Source: Phoebastria nigripes (lineage: Eukaryota; Chordata; Aves; Procellariiformes; Diomedeidae). From it: DNA of 64,000 bases. Positions within the stretch are counted from its first letter, which is position 1, and each line of letters begins with the position of its first letter. The DNA is taken from positions 442,405-506,404 of the forward strand of contig JAYKAV010000922.1 of the NCBI GenBank assembly GCA_035582835.1. The letters run 5' to 3'. The notes below the pieces were generated by a model. The model did not search any database, was not told the origin of the DNA, and was given only the letters and a program-made list of their open reading frames with translations. The position numbers and the translations under genes are program-made. Shown here piece after piece: positions 60,286-64,000 of this stretch.

Positions 60286-63200
60286 ACACGCCTAGGTCAT
60301 CCAACAGGATATTTAAAGGCTTCCACCACTTCTANGTATATTTTGGAATCTGGCCTGAGAGGACCAGACCCAATATTATTAACGGAGTCTAAAGAAAGAA
60401 AACCATAGCCATTGGATTATCCTTCCTTTTAAATTTTCTAACCAGCTCTTCTTTGGTCATACCTCCGTGCTGGACCTGCTCCCTGCCATGCTGGTGGGAG
60501 ATGGGAGAACCACTGGGCTATTCTGGTTCATGTTGTCAGGTTTCTCCCCTCTCCCTGATGCGTCCTCCCAGAGTCGTTCCCACCCCAGGTATCAACGCCA
60601 GTGTGTCCATCCAACTTTGGACATTAACTCCCCCAGCAGTACTGCTCGGTGGGTATTTCAGTCCTGCTTCTGGCAAATCCCTTGGGAATTTGTGTCTCCT
60701 CCTTCCCAAGAAGTGTCCCTGTGCTAACCAGGGGAGCTTTTTATGTGCACTTTTATTTCGTATTGTACACTAGAGAGCAGCATGTTAGAGCATTGTTTTA
60801 ATGCTGAAGGAAAGCGGGCCCTGAAAAGATTTTGGTTTCTTTTCCAAATTCCTGTGGGAAAATATAACGGCATTTTATATATCACTGACCTAGGCAGTAG
60901 CTGACAAATAGTTTCCTGTTTTAGGGGAATGGAGATGTATGTACCCACTTGCTTTCAATACGTGTTACTGACCGAGCTACCAAGTGAATAGCACNGGTTT
61001 TCCATTCTGCCTACTTTCTGAAATTTGAATTTTCAATCATCTCCTTCACTTTAGGTTAATTAATCCAACTTAACTGAATTCAGTCAACTGCTCTACACTG
61101 TCTCCAAGCAAGGTAAAATGTAACAATATCTGACTTATGCTTGTTTATTACCAAAATTTTTGATATATGTGTAAATTATAAATTTGCATGTTTCTCTGCT
61201 TTGTTTTACCAGCTACACATCAGAGATATCCAAGAACTTTTTGGAAGAGCAAACTCCTTAAATTTTCACAGGCTCTGTGACTCTAGAGCCCTTGTATCAT
61301 TGCCTTGCTCTTATTTTTAATCAATTAAGAACCTAAATCAAATTTGAAAAGGATACTGATCACCCAAATGACTCTGAAAGCATTTTTCCGTGGCTATAGC
61401 TAAAGGAGCTTGCAGTATAATGTAAGGAAAGATAGTCCAGCAGAGGTAGGGTCTAAAGAAGATGCACAGAAAGGTGGGCATAGTGGTGTTTGGCCACATT
61501 TTTGCAAAATCCAAATAAATCTAGGCTTATAAATATGTCAAAGAGCTGTATATTCCTCGTGGAAGTTGATCATTGTTTTTGAGTGTTGAGAAATGAAATT
61601 CCCACTCGGATACAGTTGCACACAACTATTTTCAGTGTGGTTACAGAGCACTGACTGTGCATTGAGGTAAAAGGGACAATGCTAGGTCAGTCTCTGTTCT
61701 GCTGGTGGTGTTCCTTGTACCCCTGAAAACTGCGTCCTGGCCTCCTGCCCACGTTGGGCAACCCCTGGAGCTTGTTCTTCAGAAAACTCCTCTGGATTTG
61801 ATTCCTTCCTGTGCCAGCAGATATCCTTTTGACCAAGAAAAATGTTCTGCCATCCTTCAACTATTGACTTGTGAGATGGAATAGCCAAATCGGTGTGTTT
61901 GCGTAAGCCTGCTTCTTTACATCCGGAGGCTGTTTGCTTNCCTCCCGGTCAGGATGACTGCTTCTCATCTGGTCTCTACCCTATTTGTTCTGTTTTACTT
62001 GTAGCTCTGCTACAAATTAAAATTTTCATGAGTTTAGCTCTGAATCACTTGAATACACAAACCTTTCCAGGTGTAGTCTACAGGGAAGGTCAACACTATA
62101 ACTGAAAATAAATTANTTGGGCAGAGGTGCCTGTGTCTCTGTCTCTGCATGGGTGCAGGCATCGTGCTGGTGAGGGTGGTTGACGTGCTGCCGGGGTAGG
62201 AGCTAGGGGCAGGTAAGCATGTTCAATGGAACAGGTTCCTCTCCATATTGGATTTGTTAGTGTAACCCTAACTATGATGCTGTGCTTGCCATATAGGTAG
62301 CAAGTGGATAATTCTATAGAAACCTGGTAACAACGATCAGATCTGTACAGCTATGGATGCTTTCTGTGCATAGTGTTTATTTGATTGCTGTTTTTCCTCA
62401 GACTTCTCTTCCCCCAGTACATCTGTACTCAAGACATTTTGTTTGGTCAACACAGACCTATGTAATGAGAGGGGAAATTTTTTTCTATGTGGTTAGTTAG
62501 TTCTAACATTCAAACATGTCATATTCAAAGGAAATATGTCATTTAAGCATCTCCATTTTTAAACAACCTGTCTTTAGCTGAAACCCTGGTGATTCTTCAT
62601 GAAGAAACCTAGAGGATGAACGCAAATAAGCAGAATAGAAAAATCCTGGGAAATAAGAGGCAGTGTTGCTCTTCTTTTCATTCCTGTTGTGTAATTCTGG
62701 AAATTGGTTAGATTAAGATTTAAGTAAGCCTAAAAGACAGGAGATCAGAAAGAAAATAAAACACATCCAAAATTCATTCTTATGTTAACGGAACAATACC
62801 CTGAAAGGGAAACCCTGCCAATAGTTGCATCTGTGCTTTTTGCAAGATGGTGATAAAAAAGCAAAAGAAATCTCTTCATTTTCAAGATAGCTTCACAAAG
62901 AAAGCAACCAGACATGGAACCGTCTCCCACCCTTCACTGCCAGTGGCCGTTGCGTATGATGTCCTTGGATGCCCAAAAGATTAGGCAGTCTGATCCATCT
63001 GGCCCATGTAACAGGGATCAAAGACATTTCTCCATCTACAAACTTAAGCTCACGGTAAGTGCATCCTTTTACTAAGTTGCACAATATTTTCGTAATAAAC
63101 AGTGTTAGAGCCTTTTTTTTTTTGTAATTACACTAAAGCACAAAGTTGTTTGCGTCTGCCAGTTGTTATGAATTTGGTAAATGAAGGAAAGGCTGTAACA

Positions 63201-64000
63201 CAGCGTAAGAAAGATATATTCGTGAAAACTATGTATCGTGAAGTGCAAGAGTTGATATTCCTTTCTTTTCTTTTTCAGCTCTCTGCAAATGAAGAGGACA
63301 CATTGAAAGTTATAGTCTGAGAAAATCAATAGGGACATCTGGCTCTTGAGGGGGCAAAATTGTGGACAAGTCCTCTCATGTGGCAATGCATTATGAGCAA
63401 CAAAAAAGGTATCATTTAAAATTACTTCATGTTCTCAATACGAACAGACAGAACACATGCCAGTGGGAACTTTACATCCAGTTTTTATTTTCATAAATTA
63501 GAACTCACTTAAAAAAAACCACCAAAAGCAAAAAAACAGATTTAATTTATGTCTTGATGGTCTCAGTATATTCATCAATACGGAAGTTTCTTCTGCGGTA
63601 TTTGTATTCATTTAGTCAAATGATATCTTTGTATGGCAAGCACATTTTCCTTCTCTCTTGAGGTAAACACACCTCTACTCCCAATTACTAAATCTCAGTT
63701 ACAGTTCATTTACAGCAGAAAGTCAGAAATTAGATGAAGTTTCAGCGTCTCAGTGGTCATTCGGTCAGGACCAGATTGGGCAGAGAGTAAGGTCACATTT
63801 TGACAGCTGGAAAGGCATCTGATTGTCAGCTGCAACATGCGAAAGATCAACTCAAAGACCTGAAACCAAACAAGTATTTTGCACTTGACTGGTGTGAAAT
63901 TTGTGTTCATGTTTTGGTCTGGTTCCACAGACATTAAATGAGAGTCTACATTTGTGGTGGCACATAGTCAAAATTGCTTTTGGCCAGCTGGATACCGCTG

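Larger units (their letters stand above)
15940..64000 (+). other. DLG2: DLG2 gene (PSD-93/chapsyn-110), 5' part only
   Basis: This is the extent of the DLG2 transcription unit for the L27-containing isoform, from a CpG-island first exon to the window edge. DLG2 is a MAGUK synaptic scaffold (L27, three PDZ, SH3, guanylate-kinase-like). Only the start-codon exon and the first L27 exon are present. The PDZ, SH3 and GK exons and other alternative first exons must lie beyond 64000. The neighbour order CREBZF-TMEM126A-DLG2 supports orthology. Confidence 0.85.
34560..64000 (+). other. DLG2: DLG2 intron after the L27 exon, running off the window
   Basis: At least 29 kb of mainly AT-rich intron. I searched by eye for the IQEFYEVTLL exon without success. 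It contains four CR1 fragments, a MIR-like piece, AT microsatellites, A and T runs, a 525-base gap and one unexplained open exon-like block (47181-47270). Confidence 0.75.

Noticed and set aside
1..64000. Search for tRNA, rRNA, CRISPR arrays, prokaryotic operons or a novel defence-type system
   Set aside because: The window is vertebrate genomic DNA and shows none of these; no repeat-spacer array or tRNA box pattern was seen by eye.

Overview
This window is vertebrate nuclear DNA, almost certainly from a bird. It carries CR1 LINE 3' ends with the typical 'gattctatg' tail repeats, a ~1.1 kb avian-type endogenous-retrovirus LTR, few interspersed repeats overall, and compact genes. Gene order matches human 11q14.1: CREBZF and TMEM126A are convergent (tail to tail), and TMEM126A and DLG2 are divergent (head to head). 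No bacterial or phage features, CRISPR array, operon or tRNA gene was recognised.

Layout. (1) 1-1130: CpG island and the single-exon coding region of CREBZF on +, a bZIP corepressor. (2) 1066-8303: its probable 3' UTR and the convergent intergenic spacer, AT-rich, with one striking 23-base C run. (3) 8304-15800: TMEM126A on -, a mitochondrial inner-membrane complex I assembly factor. It has four coding exons, which I joined by splice sites and phase into a 209-residue protein, plus a probable non-coding first exon in the next CpG island. A solo LTR (13976-15055) sits in its first intron in the same orientation. (4) 15375-16560: CpG island acting as a bidirectional promoter, with CRE-like, inverted CCAAT and YY1-like motifs. 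(5) ~15940-64000: the 5' end of DLG2 (PSD-93) on +. It comprises a non-coding first exon with short upstream ORFs, a 19-base coding start (MPVKKK, 17835-17853), a 16.6 kb intron, the first L27 exon (34428-34559), and at least 29 kb of the next intron, which runs off the window.

Most of the last 46 kb is intron. It contains five CR1 fragments, a MIR-like SINE piece, AT-rich microsatellites, a 525-base assembly gap and many isolated single-base Ns. The most speculative items are an open, GT-AG bounded exon-like block at 47181-47270 and a short Ty3/gypsy reverse-transcriptase-like peptide on the minus strand near 31.1 kb. Neither is established. The three genes share a conserved neighbourhood rather than a pathway: a transcriptional regulator, a mitochondrial assembly factor and a synaptic scaffold. 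I found no convincing undescribed system.
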